A DNA stretch of 64,000 nucleotides from Rhodospirillaceae bacterium LM-1 (GCA_902725215.1 CACUVI010000002.1:1-64000); one strand, 5' to 3'; positions 24,996 through 34,359 are shown, counted from the stretch's first letter. The notes: generated from the sequence alone by a model not told the origin. Numbers and translations are program-made.

Positions 24996-26387
24996 ATGGA
25001 CAAGCCAGTTCGCCGGACGGCTCCCCCTGAATTGATCGCCGAGTTGAAAACCTTGCTGGGCGAGCGTCTCAGCACCTCGGGCGCGGTGTGCGAGCAGCAC
25101 GGCCATGACGAATCCTATCACGAGACTGCCTCCCCCGACGCCGTGGCCTTCGCCCAATCGACCGAAGAGGTCAGCGCCATCGTCAAGGCCTGCGCGAAGC
25201 ATCGCGTGCCCGTCGTCGCCTTCGGCACCGGCACGTCGCTGGAAGGTCATGTGGCGGCGCTGGAAGGTGGGGTCTGCATCGATCTGATGGGGATGAACAA
25301 GATCGTCTCGGTGCGGCCCGAGGATTTGGACGTGACGGTCCAGGCCGGCGTCACCCGCAAGCAGTTGAACGAATTCTTACGAGATCAGGGCCTGTTCTTT
25401 CCGGTCGATCCGGGGGCAGACGCCAGCCTGGGCGGCATGGCGGCGACCCGCGCTTCCGGCACCAACGCCGTGCGCTACGGCACCATGAAAGAGGCCGTGC
25501 TGTCGGCCACAGTCGTGTTGCCCGACGGACAGATCATCACCACGGCGTCCAGGGCCAAGAAATCGGCGGCGGGATACGACCTGACCCATCTGTTCGTTGG
25601 CTGCGAAGGTACGCTGGGCATCATCACCGAATTGACCTTGCGCCTGTACGGCATTCCGGAAGCCATCTCGGCGGCCGTCTGCTCATTTCCCAGCGTCGAG
25701 GCCGCCGTCAACACCGTGATCCTGATCATCCAAAGCGGCATTCCGGTGGCCAGAATGGAATTGCTGGACGAAACCTCGGTGATGGCGGTCAATCGCTTCG
25801 CCAAGCTCGACCTTCTGGAAAAGCCCACCTTGTTCTTCGAATTCCATGGTTCCCAACAAGGGGTGGCGGAACAGGCCGAGACGGTAGGCGCCATCGCCGC
25901 CGAAGAGGGCGGCGAGCGCTTCACCTGGGCGGCCAAAACAGAGGACCGTTCGAAAATGTGGCAGGCCAGGCACGACGCCTATTATGCGGCGCTGGCCTTG
26001 AAGCCAAGCTGCAAGGGTTTGACGACTGACGTCTGCGTGCCCATCTCGCGGCTGGCCGAAGCCATCGGAGATACGCGGGCCGACATTTCGCAATCCTTCC
26101 TGACGGCGGCCATCGTCGGCCATGTCGGCGACGGCAATTTCCACACCATCTTTCTGATCGAGCCGGGCAACGAGAAGGACCTGTCGGAAGCCAAGCGATT
26201 GAGCGGGCGCATGGTCGAGCGCGCCCTGGCCATGGGCGGCACCTGCACAGGCGAACACGGCATCGGCACCGGCAAGATGCATTATCTTGAAAAGGAATTC
26301 GGCCCCGCCGTTGATCTGATGCGCACGCTGAAAAGAGCCATCGATCCCTTGAACATCATGAATCCCGGGAAGGTGATCCGCGTATGA
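24996..26387 (+). CDS. FAD-linked D-lactate dehydrogenase / glycolate oxidase-like
   Basis: 463 residues of the FAD_binding_4 plus FAD-oxidase_C architecture. VVAFGTGTSLEGHVAAL and VDPGADASLGGMAATRASGTNA bind FAD; HVGDGNFHTIFLIEP and TCTGEHGIGTGKMHYLE carry the substrate and metal residues. It oxidises D-lactate (or a related 2-hydroxyacid) and passes electrons to cytochrome c or quinone. It lacks an iron-sulfur domain, so it is closer to mitochondrial LDHD/Dld than to GlcD complexes. An AGGAG site precedes the ATG. The asmA-type gene overlaps its stop by four bases. Confidence 0.9.
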   Translation: MDKPVRRTAPPELIAELKTLLGERLSTSGAVCEQHGHDESYHETASPDAVAFAQSTEEVSAIVKACAKHRVPVVAFGTGTSLEGHVAALEGGVCIDLMGMNKIVSVRPEDLDVTVQAGVTRKQLNEFLRDQGLFFPVDPGADASLGGMAATRASGTNAVRYGTMKEAVLSATVVLPDGQIITTASRAKKSAAGYDLTHLFVGCEGTLGIITELTLRLYGIPEAISAAVCSFPSVEAAVNTVILIIQSGIPVARMELLDETSVMAVNRFAKLDLLEKPTLFFEFHGSQQGVAEQAETVGAIAAEEGGERFTWAAKTEDRSKMWQARHDAYYAALALKPSCKGLTTDVCVPISRLAEAIGDTRADISQSFLTAAIVGHVGDGNFHTIFLIEPGNEKDLSEAKRLSGRMVERALAMGGTCTGEHGIGTGKMHYLEKEFGPAVDLMRTLKRAIDPLNIMNPGKVIRV

Positions 26388-29300
26388 AATTGGATATGAG
26401 GCGGATCGAACCCTTTCGAAAGCCCCTGATCGTTCTGGGCGCGATCGCGCTGACTGTGGCGGCGGTGGGATACATTGCCCCCTTGTTCGTCCAGGCCGAG
26501 CGTTTCCGCCCCGAGATCGAAAGCAAATTGACGCAGGCCCTTGGCCATCCGGTCAGCATTGAATCGGGAATCGACTTCAGGCTGTTGCCTTCGCCCGCCG
26601 TCACTCTGCGTGGCGTGAAGGTGAAAGCGCCGAAAGGGGCGGCCGATCCCGATCTGCTTGACCTGCGCAAGGCGCGCGTCGAATTGTCGCTTTTGAAGAT
26701 GGTGCAGGGCCGCATCGCCTTTCAGGCCATTTTGCTGGACGGCGTGACGGTGACCCTGGAAACCATGGCCGATGGCTCGCCCAGTTGGCTGCCCAAAACA
26801 TCGCCCGCACCCGCCCAGCCAGCATTGTCCCAGCCAGCCTTGTCCCAGCAAGGCGACAAGAATGCGCCATCCTCCCAAGACAAGGGCCAAGCGCCCAGCG
26901 TCGAGATCAATCGCCTTCAACTGTCGAACGCCACGGTGATCGTGAAGGACGCCCGAACCAAGGCCGAGCAAAAGTTCGACGGCATTGGACTGGACGCCGA
27001 GGCCGGTTCCCTGATGGGTCCCTATAAATTCGAGGGACAGGCGAATTTCCTGGGCCAACCGGTGCTGCTGTCCGGCGGTCTGGAAGAAATGCGCCGCGAC
27101 CGCGCCTCTCCGCTCAATATCGAATTCACCCTGCCCGGCCCCGGCTTCAAGGCCCGTTACGGCGGGCTGCTCAGTCTGCTCTCCGGCGGCTATGCGGCCA
27201 GAGGAAAGCTGGTCGTCGAGGCCCCCAGCCTGGAAGGCTTGGCCCGTTCGTTGGGCGTGGCCCAGGGGCTAGCACCCGATCCGCTGCGCATCGAATCGAC
27301 CATGGCCGCCTCGGCCGATACGATCTCGCTGGATGAGACCCGCATCGAACTGGCGGGCGGCAAGGGATATGGAAAGCTGAAGTTGGTTCTGGGCGCTGAA
27401 AGCCGCCTTGAGGCGCGGCTTGAAATGGACCGCCTCGATCTTGACCGCCTGACGCCCAAGGGGACGATGCCGCAGGCAGTCGCGGCGCCGGTTGCGGCCA
27501 CAAGCGGGGCCGAAAAATCCGCGGCGGGTGACATCAAGCCGCAGGAACCGGCCAAAGCGCCATCGGCAAAGACAGTGCAATTGCCGGGCAATCTTTCCGC
27601 CATTATCGATCTGCGCGTGGGCAGCGTGGCCTGGAATGGGCAGGCCATCGATCAAGTCCATTTTGACGCTGCACTGAACGCAGGAGAACTGACGGTCAGT
27701 CAAGCGTCGCTGCAATTGCCGGGCGGCGGCGAAGCGGCCTTCTTCGGTTTCGTCAACAATGTGCCGCAGGGCTTGAAATTCGAAGGCAATCTGGAAGCGC
27801 AGACGCCCAAGATGCGCGCCGCTCTGGCCTGGTTGGGCAGCGAGCCCAAGAACCTTACCGCCAACCGTCTGCAAAATTTCCGACTGAAGGCCAGCGTTCA
27901 GGGCACATCGCAGGAAGTGCGGCTGACCAATCTGGACGTGACGCTGGATGAAACGCGCCTGCTAGGCGCGGCCATTTTGAAGCCGGGCGCTAGGCCCGCC
28001 GTGGGATTGGCGCTCGATCTGAGCCGTCTTGATCTCGACTCATATCTGGCGGCCCAGCCGGTTTCGCAAAAAGCGGAAGCGGAGGACGTTTCCGGTTCCT
28101 TGGCTCCGGTCGAAGCGAAAGCGAAAAGTGCGGCTTTGGCTCCTTCCCCTTCCAAGGCGCAACCCTCTCCCTTGGCCTTCCTGACGGGCTTTGACGCCAA
28201 TGTCCGGTTGACCGCCAACAATGTTGTCTGGAAGAAGACGGCGGCCAACAAGATTCTGATCGATGGCTCGTTGCTGAATGGCGATCTGATGTTCAAGGAT
28301 GCGGGCGTGGGCGATCTGGCCGGATCAAACCTGCGCCTGAAGGGCGGCATCGAAGGGTTCGGTAAGGGCCTGCCCAGTTTTAAGAGACTGTCGCTTGAGT
28401 TGGTCAGCCGTCAGCCCGCCCTGCTGGCGGCGATAGCCGGTCTTTCGGCATCGGGATTGGACGATCTTGGCCCCTTGGCCTTGACCGCCATGCTGGATGG
28501 CGGGGTGGAAGGGTTGGATTTGTCGGCGCTTGTGAACGCCAAGGGTGCCGATGCGAAGCTGGACGGCAAGATTCAGAACATCGTCAGCCTGTCCCCGCGT
28601 TTCGACGGCAAACTTTCGCTCAAGCATCCCAACGCGGCGCAGTTGCTCAAGCAAGACGGCCATTGGGGGCCGCTGGACTTGGCGTCGTCGCTATCGGCCG
28701 ATCCTGCGAAGATCGATCTTTCCAATCTGGCGCTTCATCTGGGCAAAGGAAAAGTCGAGGGCGGCGCGCAGATTCTGCTGACCGGCGCTCGCCCTCAACT
28801 GACGGCGAAGCTGTCGGGCGGCGAGATCGATCTGGACGCCTATATGCCTAGGAAGACGGCGGCGCTTGGCCGTCACGGCATGCCCCTGCCAGAAAAGATC
28901 GGCGTTCAATTGGCGGCTCTGGCCCAGGGCGGCGGCGCGCGCTGGTCTTCATCGCCCATCGATTTGTCGGGCTTGAAGGATATCGACGCCAAGGCGGATA
29001 TCAGCCTAGCCGGTTTGCGCGTGTCGGGCATCCGCATGTCAAAGCCGGTCGCCAGCGCCGAACTTAAGGACGGCGTTCTTACGGTGTCGAAACTGACCGC
29101 AACCTTGTGGGGCGGCGCGCTGGACGCCCAGGCGCGTCTGGTGGCGGGGGCTGGCATGCAGGTCGAGAGCAAGGCGACGCTGGTTGGCGCCGATCTGAAA
29201 GCCACCCTGAACGAATTGGCGGGTCTTCATCAGGCTGCCGGGAAGTACGATGCGCAATTCACCTTGGCGTCGTCGGGCAAAAGCGAGGCAGAACTGGTGT

Positions 29301-29878
29301 CGCATCTGACCGGCAATGGCGGTTTCGCCGCCAAGGACGGCGTGGTGGAAGGGATCGATCTTCCCGCCGTCAATCGTCAGTTGGCCAATATCAGCAATGT
29401 GGCGGCGCTGGCGGGACTGGCTTCTACGGTTTCCGGCGGCGGCAAAACCGCCTTCAGCCAGATGTCGGCCAGTTTCAAGGCCAATAACGGCATCGTCACC
29501 AGCAACGACATCAAACTGGTGGCCGATGGCGGCACAGGGTCGGGCACCATGCAGGCCGATCTGCCGCAATGGACCCAGGACGCCAAGCTCGCCTTCAAGC
29601 TGACGGGCAGCGCCAACGGTCCGTCATTGGGGGTTCGCCTGCAAGGCCCCCTGGACGCGCCGCGCAAATTCGTCGATATCGACGACCTGCAACGCTGGGC
29701 GGTCGAGAAGGGCTTGATGAAGGGGCTGAAGGCCAAGGGCTTGGACGGACTGCTGGGCGGCGGCACGGCGGCGCAACCGCAGGCTCCTTCTTCTGCGACA
29801 GACTCGCCGCCTGCGGATCAACCGGCGCCGAAGGAAAAACCCTCGAAGATTCTGAAGAACATCCTGAAGGGGCTTTAA
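26384..29878 (+). CDS. AsmA-family protein
   Basis: 1164 residues. An N-terminal membrane anchor (~14-34) is followed by an AsmA region (FRPEIESKLTQALGHPVSIESGI... with DLRKARVELSLLKMVQGRIAF) and a long repetitive beta-rich body ending in a typical AsmA_2 region (GGFAAKDGVVEGIDLP and AVNRQLANIS). Ala/Pro/Lys linkers lie at ~130-165, ~370-390 and ~560-590. Such proteins span the periplasm and are linked to phospholipid transport and outer-membrane assembly. It overlaps the upstream dehydrogenase gene (ATGA) and converges with lysE, overlapping it by four bases. Confidence 0.9.
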   Translation: MKLDMRRIEPFRKPLIVLGAIALTVAAVGYIAPLFVQAERFRPEIESKLTQALGHPVSIESGIDFRLLPSPAVTLRGVKVKAPKGAADPDLLDLRKARVELSLLKMVQGRIAFQAILLDGVTVTLETMADGSPSWLPKTSPAPAQPALSQPALSQQGDKNAPSSQDKGQAPSVEINRLQLSNATVIVKDARTKAEQKFDGIGLDAEAGSLMGPYKFEGQANFLGQPVLLSGGLEEMRRDRASPLNIEFTLPGPGFKARYGGLLSLLSGGYAARGKLVVEAPSLEGLARSLGVAQGLAPDPLRIESTMAASADTISLDETRIELAGGKGYGKLKLVLGAESRLEARLEMDRLDLDRLTPKGTMPQAVAAPVAATSGAEKSAAGDIKPQEPAKAPSAKTVQLPGNLSAIIDLRVGSVAWNGQAIDQVHFDAALNAGELTVSQASLQLPGGGEAAFFGFVNNVPQGLKFEGNLEAQTPKMRAALAWLGSEPKNLTANRLQNFRLKASVQGTSQEVRLTNLDVTLDETRLLGAAILKPGARPAVGLALDLSRLDLDSYLAAQPVSQKAEAEDVSGSLAPVEAKAKSAALAPSPSKAQPSPLAFLTGFDANVRLTANNVVWKKTAANKILIDGSLLNGDLMFKDAGVGDLAGSNLRLKGGIEGFGKGLPSFKRLSLELVSRQPALLAAIAGLSASGLDDLGPLALTAMLDGGVEGLDLSALVNAKGADAKLDGKIQNIVSLSPRFDGKLSLKHPNAAQLLKQDGHWGPLDLASSLSADPAKIDLSNLALHLGKGKVEGGAQILLTGARPQLTAKLSGGEIDLDAYMPRKTAALGRHGMPLPEKIGVQLAALAQGGGARWSSSPIDLSGLKDIDAKADISLAGLRVSGIRMSKPVASAELKDGVLTVSKLTATLWGGALDAQARLVAGAGMQVESKATLVGADLKATLNELAGLHQAAGKYDAQFTLASSGKSEAELVSHLTGNGGFAAKDGVVEGIDLPAVNRQLANISNVAALAGLASTVSGGGKTAFSQMSASFKANNGIVTSNDIKLVADGGTGSGTMQADLPQWTQDAKLAFKLTGSANGPSLGVRLQGPLDAPRKFVDIDDLQRWAVEKGLMKGLKAKGLDGLLGGGTAAQPQAPSSATDSPPADQPAPKEKPSKILKNILKGL

Positions 29879-30531
29879 CCGTGGCGCAATCCATGCTCGA
29901 CGAGCATCAGGATGGCGAAGGCCATGAACACCGCGCCCGAAGCGCGGTTGATCGCCTTCTGCCACAGGGGTTTCAGCAAATGGCCGCGCGCCCAGCCGGC
30001 GGCCAGCGCCAGCCCAACCTGCCAGACCGTGTTGATGACGACCAGCAGCAGGCCCAGCGTCACCATCTGCAATCCCACATGCCCTTTCTCAGGCTCGACG
30101 AAACCCGGCATCAGGGCCAGAAATAGCACAATAACCTTGGGATTGAGCAGATTGGTGAGGATCGCGTCACGAAAGCCTTGCCAGGGTAAAACGCCATCCG
30201 CAGCATCCTGGGCAAAATCGAGGGCGGCGCTTTTCCAAGCCTGGATGCCCAGCCAGCCCAGATAGGCCGCCCCGGCCAGGGCGACAAAGCGAAACAGCAC
30301 AGGCGAACCCGCGATCAGCAGGGTCAGGCCCAGAGCGGCGGCCAGCGTGTGAATCGCAACGCCCACTTGCACGCCGAAAACGGTGGCAAAGCCGGTGCCG
30401 CGCCCAGAGGTGAGGGTATGGCGCAAGATCAGCAGCGTGTCGGGGCCGGGCGAGACCACGATGGCCAGCGCCACGGCGGCAAAGCCGCTGAGCAGCGGCG
30501 CCGAAACCGGCAAGGCCTCCAGAAGGGTCAT
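29875..30531 (-). CDS. LysE/RhtB-family amino acid exporter
   Basis: 218 residues with about six hydrophobic helices. VVSPGPDTLLILRHTLTSGR near the N-terminus, YLGWLGIQAWKSA and NLLNPKVIVLFLALMPGFV are LysE/RhtB family motifs. It should export amino acids or similar metabolites. It is the last gene of a tightly overlapping minus-strand operon; its start overlaps the RHH gene stop by four bases. Confidence 0.92.
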   Translation of the reverse strand: MTLLEALPVSAPLLSGFAAVALAIVVSPGPDTLLILRHTLTSGRGTGFATVFGVQVGVAIHTLAAALGLTLLIAGSPVLFRFVALAGAAYLGWLGIQAWKSAALDFAQDAADGVLPWQGFRDAILTNLLNPKVIVLFLALMPGFVEPEKGHVGLQMVTLGLLLVVINTVWQVGLALAAGWARGHLLKPLWQKAINRASGAVFMAFAILMLVEHGLRHG

Positions 30532-30743
30532 GGCTTGGTCTGTTGATAATGGCTGAGTGCTAGCAAGCGCAACTGGCTGGACAACCCCGAGCCTTCGCGG
30601 GCCTCGTCGGCCTCGGCCACCAGTTGGCTTAGGCTGATGGCGCGCTGGCGGGCGATTTCTTCCAGCGCCGTCCAGAATTCCGCTTCAAGCGCCACGCTGG
30701 TTCGGTGCCCGGCAATCGACAGCGAGCGCTTCCTGAGCGGCAT
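30528..30743 (-). CDS. Ribbon-helix-helix domain protein
   Basis: 71 residues, MPLRKRSLSIAGHRTSVALEAEFWTALEEIA..., of the short RHH group frequent in Alphaproteobacteria: a basic start, the beta strand HRTSVALE, then two helices ending in AISLSQLVAEADEAR. Such proteins dimerise and bind DNA. It is translationally coupled to fecR upstream (TAATG) and lysE downstream (ATGA). Target unknown; it could regulate its own operon. Confidence 0.85.
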   Translation of the reverse strand: MPLRKRSLSIAGHRTSVALEAEFWTALEEIARQRAISLSQLVAEADEAREGSGLSSQLRLLALSHYQQTKP

Positions 30744-31381
30744 TACTTAAACGACACCGTCGCCGCCGCCTCGGCTTGGCGTTCGGGCGACCAGACAACG
30801 GGTGCCCCAGGCGCTCCGCCCGCCTTGATCGACGTGCCCAGGCCTGGCCCGGCCAGTTCCACTTTGCCTTGTTGGTTCTCGACCACCACGCCCTTGCCTT
30901 CCAGCACCAAGACATTGTAGTCGCTTCCTTCTCCCAGCCCGCCGCCCCAGAAGGTGGTGCCGCGAATGCCGATGGTCGCCACCGCCGTTCGCACTTTATA
31001 GGGCTGGTCTTCCAGCTTGGCGATGCCCGCCGTGGTCGCCTTGAAAGCGCCCTGGGCGACGCTGAGCAGGCTGTTGCCTTTGATTTTCACGGGGTCGTAG
31101 AGATAGGCATCGACCACCAATTGGCCGTTCTCGCCCAACACCAATGTGCCGCCGTCGGTAAAGCGCAATTCAAGGCGCGATTCCTTGCCGGTGGAAAGCG
31201 TGTCGCCGACATGCACGATGGCGCCCTTTTGCGTCAGCGCCTGTCCGTTCAACATAGCGCTTTCCTGAATGCGCGAGACATGGCCCGCGATGACCGGCGG
31301 CGCTTTCTTGTCGGCGGCACAGGCGGGCAAGGTAAGGGCCACAAGGATGGGCAACAGGAAGATGGCGCGGCGATGCATCAT
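30743..31381 (-). CDS. FecR-domain exported protein
   Basis: 212 residues with a signal peptide (MMHRRAIFLLPILVALTLPACA). The Cys after LPA could be lipidated, but the proline at -2 is unusual for a lipobox. A FecR domain follows: GAIVHVGDTLSTGKESRLELRF, DGGTLVLGENGQLVVDAYLYD and VRTAVATIGIRGTTFWGG, the last being the family hallmark. Periplasmic FecR proteins of this kind bind or signal at the envelope; no FecI sigma factor is near. Its start overlaps the tfoX-like gene by four bases. Confidence 0.88.
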   Translation of the reverse strand: MMHRRAIFLLPILVALTLPACAADKKAPPVIAGHVSRIQESAMLNGQALTQKGAIVHVGDTLSTGKESRLELRFTDGGTLVLGENGQLVVDAYLYDPVKIKGNSLLSVAQGAFKATTAGIAKLEDQPYKVRTAVATIGIRGTTFWGGGLGEGSDYNVLVLEGKGVVVENQQGKVELAGPGLGTSIKAGGAPGAPVVWSPERQAEAAATVSFK

Positions 31382-31743
31382 ACTCTCCTTCTTGTTCCGG
31401 GACGCGCCCGAGCGGGCTGTTTGGCTGCGGCGGCGGCTCTTAAGGCGTCTTTGGCCAGATCTGCCAGGGCCTCGGCGTCGTCCAGTATATCCGCCGAAAC
31501 CGAGATGTACGGCATCATCATAGGCTTGTTCTCGAACGGCTTGAAGGGCTTTCCGCCCAGTCGCAGCAGCGTCTCGCGATTGCTTTCGTCGGCCTTCAAG
31601 TAAAGCTCGTCATCGGCGATGAGGGCGAACATGGGAGAGTTCAGGTACAAACCGAAGCCGCCGAACATGCGCTTGGCCTGCACGCGACCCAGGCCTTCCA
31701 GCTGTTCGCAAACATAGTCCGCGAAGCCAGCCGATGAGGCCAT
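31378..31743 (-). CDS. TfoX/Sxy N-terminal domain protein
   Basis: 121 residues: ADYVCEQLEGLGRVQAKRMFGGFGLYLN and FALIADDELYLKADE are typical TfoX_N sequence. The C-terminal TfoX domain is absent, as in many alphaproteobacterial single-domain homologues. The tail is Ala/Arg-rich. The start shares one base with the fumA stop. A role in competence is not implied; function is unknown. Confidence 0.88.
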   Translation of the reverse strand: MASSAGFADYVCEQLEGLGRVQAKRMFGGFGLYLNSPMFALIADDELYLKADESNRETLLRLGGKPFKPFENKPMMMPYISVSADILDDAEALADLAKDALRAAAAAKQPARARPGTRRRV

Positions 31744-33356
31744 CAGAGCTTCTCGAAGAAGTCGTTGCCCTTGTCATCGACGATGATGAAGGCGGGGAAA
31801 TTCTCAACCTCGATCTTCCACACAGCTTCCATGCCTAGTTCGGGATATTCCAGCACTTCGACCTTCCTGATGCAGTCCTGGGCCAAACGGGCCGCCGAGC
31901 CGCCGATCGATCCCAGATAGAAGCCGCCATGCTTCTTGCATGAATCGGTCACCGCTTTCGAACGGTTGCCCTTGGCCAGCATGACCATGCTGCCGCCATG
32001 GGCCTGGAACAGATCGACATAACTGTCCATGCGCCCCGCCGTGGTGGGGCCGAAAGATCCCGACGCCATGCCGGTCGGCGTTTTGGCGGGTCCCGCGTAA
32101 TAGACCGGATGATCCTTGAAATATTGCGGCAGTCCCTGGCCGGAATCGAGGCGCTCCTTCAGCTTGGCATGCGCGATGTCGCGGGCCACGATCAAGGTGC
32201 CGGTCAGCGCCAATCTGGTCTTGATGGGATATTGCGACAATGTGGCCCTGATCTCGCTCATCGGCTTCGACAGATCGACATTCACCACCTGGCCGCTTAG
32301 CTTGCCTTCGTCGATCTTGGGTAGATATTTCGAGGGATCGGTTTCCAAGGCTTCCAGGAACAGGCCGTCCTTGGTGATCTTGGCCACCGCCTGGCGGTCG
32401 GCGGAGCAGGAAACGCCCATGCCCACCGGCAGCGAGGCGCCATGGCGCGGCAGGCGGATGACGCGCACGTCGTGACAGAAATATTTGCCGCCGAACTGTG
32501 CGCCCAGCCCCATGTTCTGCGTCATCTTATGGACGATGGCTTCCAGTTCGGGGTCGCGGATGGCGTGCGCCGCCTTCGATCCCACGGTCGGCAGACCGTC
32601 GAGATAGCGGGCCGAGGCCAGCTTCACGGTCTTTAGGCACATTTCCGCCGAAGTGCCGCCGATGACGATGGCCAGATGATAGGGCGGGCAGGCCGCCGTG
32701 CCCAGCGTGCGGATCTGGACGTCCAGGAATTTCAGCAGGCTGTCCGGATTGAGCAGCGCCTTGGTCTGTTGGTAAAGATAAGTCTTGTTGGCCGAGCCGC
32801 CGCCCTTGGCCATGAACAGAAATTTATAGGCGTCGCCGTCCACCGCCGAAATATCGATCTGGGCAGGCAGATTGCTGCCGGTATTCACTTCCTCATACAT
32901 CGAGACGGGGGCCACTTGGCTGTAGCGCAGGTTCAGTTCCGTATAAGCGCGCTTGACGCCCGCCGACAGGGCCGCCTCGTCGCCGCCGCCATTCGTCCAG
33001 ACCTGGCCGCCTTTCTTGGCGGTGATGATGGCGGTGCCGGTATCCTGGCACATCGGCAGTTTCATGCCCGCCGCGATGTTGGCGTTTTTGAGCATGTCGA
33101 AGGCGACGAAGCGGTCGTTCTCGCTTGCTTCGGGATCTTCGAGAATCGCCGCCAGTTGTTTCAGGTGGCTGGGGCGCAGCAGGTGCGAAATGTCCTTGAA
33201 GCCTTCGAAGGCCAGAATCTCCAGCGCCTTGGGTTCGACCACCAGCACATCCTTGCCTTTGAATTTCTCGACCCCGACATGATCCTTGGCGATCTGGCGA
33301 TATTGCGTGGCGTCGGGGGCAAGCGGGAACATCTCTGAGAAGGCGGTGTCAGCCAT
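31743..33356 (-). CDS. fumA: Fumarate hydratase, class I (iron-sulfur)
   Basis: A 537-residue oxygen-sensitive [4Fe-4S] fumarase converting fumarate to malate in the TCA cycle. Cluster cysteines lie in [12 protein letters not shown] (~103), [13 protein letters not shown] (~222) and [12 protein letters not shown] (~315). The C-terminal beta domain ([39 protein letters not shown]) is fused as in FumA/FumB. It begins 21 bp downstream of sspB and is coupled to tfoX by a shared base. Confidence 0.95.
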   Translation of the reverse strand: MADTAFSEMFPLAPDATQYRQIAKDHVGVEKFKGKDVLVVEPKALEILAFEGFKDISHLLRPSHLKQLAAILEDPEASENDRFVAFDMLKNANIAAGMKLPMCQDTGTAIITAKKGGQVWTNGGGDEAALSAGVKRAYTELNLRYSQVAPVSMYEEVNTGSNLPAQIDISAVDGDAYKFLFMAKGGGSANKTYLYQQTKALLNPDSLLKFLDVQIRTLGTAACPPYHLAIVIGGTSAEMCLKTVKLASARYLDGLPTVGSKAAHAIRDPELEAIVHKMTQNMGLGAQFGGKYFCHDVRVIRLPRHGASLPVGMGVSCSADRQAVAKITKDGLFLEALETDPSKYLPKIDEGKLSGQVVNVDLSKPMSEIRATLSQYPIKTRLALTGTLIVARDIAHAKLKERLDSGQGLPQYFKDHPVYYAGPAKTPTGMASGSFGPTTAGRMDSYVDLFQAHGGSMVMLAKGNRSKAVTDSCKKHGGFYLGSIGGSAARLAQDCIRKVEVLEYPELGMEAVWKIEVENFPAFIIVDDKGNDFFEKL

Positions 33357-33377
33357 GGAAACCTCGAAGAGTGGACG

Positions 33378-33836
33378 TTATTTCTTGCGGAAGGCGTCGA
33401 GCGTTACGACCTTGGCGCCGTTGTCCTTGGCGACAGGCGGCTCAGCCGGTTCGGTTTTGGCTTTGGGGTCGGCCACGATTTCGGTCTGGAATTGCAGGCC
33501 GAACTTGCAGGAAGGATCGGCGAAAGCCGTGATGGCGGCAAAGGGCACCACCAGCGTTTCCTGCATGCCGCCAAAGGACAGTCCGACCGAGAAACCTTCC
33601 TCGCCGACATCCAGATTCCAGAACTGGTGCTGAAGAACGATGGTGATTTCCTCAGGGTAGCGTTCGCGCAGATGGGCGGGCAGGGCCACGCCAGGATGAC
33701 GCGTGCGATAGGTTATGTAGAAATGATGCTGGCCGGGAAGGCCGCCGCGCTTTCCCACCTGCAACAGGCACTGGCGCACCACGCCCTTCAGCGCGTCTTC
33801 AACCATTTTATCGTATCGGAAGGCGCTGTCTGTCAT
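33378..33836 (-). CDS. sspB: ClpXP adaptor SspB (alpha type)
   Basis: A 152-residue alphaproteobacterial SspB. The substrate-binding fold is seen in YDKMVEDALKGVVRQCLLQV, HHFYITYRTRHPGVALP, ITIVLQHQFWNLDV and FSVGLSFGGMQETLVVPF. A flexible linker (Lys/Glu/Pro-rich) ends in the ClpX-docking tail VVTLDAFRKK. It tethers ssrA-tagged proteins to ClpXP. It heads a six-gene operon and lies directly downstream of the tmRNA gene on the same strand, a sensible functional pairing. Confidence 0.93.
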   Translation of the reverse strand: MTDSAFRYDKMVEDALKGVVRQCLLQVGKRGGLPGQHHFYITYRTRHPGVALPAHLRERYPEEITIVLQHQFWNLDVGEEGFSVGLSFGGMQETLVVPFAAITAFADPSCKFGLQFQTEIVADPKAKTEPAEPPVAKDNGAKVVTLDAFRKK

Positions 33837-33985
33837 GGGTCCCCTTTATATTTGTCCCTTAGGCGCTGCGCGCGATGCGCGCCAATTAAACATTGCCTGC
33901 GAAGCTGGTGGGCGGGTTGCTTGGCAACCCTGGGTCTTGCCAGGAGAGAACGAGGCCGCATGGGCCTTGTTCACGATAATAAGTG

Positions 33986-34286
33986 GGGGGCTTCTGTTGC
34001 CCGGTGCCCCCCGAACCGCGCTAAAGCCTATAATCATGCCCCGTTAGGGGCGTAGATTACGCGGCAATGGCGAGAGCCTCGTTGTCGTTGGCTCTTGTAA
34101 AACGGCCCGCTAACGGCGGAACCATACCGGGCACAGACCCTGCCTTTACCACACGCGTCGATCCTGTTTCGCCCCCAAGCTCAGCCCGACAACCAGGCCT
34201 TGGAATGGTGGAGGCGCCGGGTACCGCCCCCGGGTCCGCAATGCTTATTCTGCAAGGCGTTTAGCGCCATAGCCGGTTTCCCGGCA
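33986..34286 (-). ncRNA. ssrA: Circularly permuted (two-piece) tmRNA
   Basis: The minus strand holds the alphaproteobacterial permuted layout. First comes the acceptor piece (~34286-34206) ending CTCCACCA at 34206. After a ~29-nt spacer, the coding piece starts GGGGGCG at 34176, continues into AGGATCGACG (tmRNA D-domain) and carries the tag frame. GGGGGCG pairs with CGCCTCC of the acceptor end over 7 bp including a G3-U70 pair, the alanine identity element. TTTAGCGC (34018-34025) in the coding piece pairs with GCGCTAAA (34260-34267) in the acceptor piece as the long P2 helix. The T-stem CCGGG/CCCGG encloses GGCGGTA instead of a TTCRA-type loop, which is odd. The 3' limit is approximate: a hairpin GGGGGGC/GCCCCCC lies at 33985-34012. 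Confidence 0.9.
34057..34092 (-). other. tmRNA tag-peptide reading frame (ANDNEALAIAA)
   Basis: The resume codon GCC at 34092 is followed by codons for ANDNEALAIAA and TAA. AND is the usual start of proteobacterial tags, and a hydrophobic-Ala-Ala end is what ClpX recognises, though here it is IAA and not LAA. The ANDN part is the expected SspB contact. Confidence 0.9.
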
Positions 34287-34292
34287 GTTCTG

Positions 34293-34321
34293 AATATAAG
34301 GTGTAAAACCTGGCTTGGGAA
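34293..34321 (-). promoter_or_regulatory. Promoter of the tmRNA gene
   Basis: On the minus strand TTCCCA (34321-34316) and TATATT (34298-34293) are 17 bp apart, four and five of six to consensus. Transcription would start near 34286, matching the acceptor-piece 5' end. Confidence 0.55.
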
Positions 34322-34359
34322 GGGCTTGGGACATGAGGGCCGGATGGGTATAGTGGGCC

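Noticed and set aside
33837-33985. Possible 6S or other structured RNA between tmRNA and sspB
   Set aside because: There are short GC-rich hairpins, but no recognisable 6S closing stem and bubble, SRP core or riboswitch pattern; left as leader/spacer.
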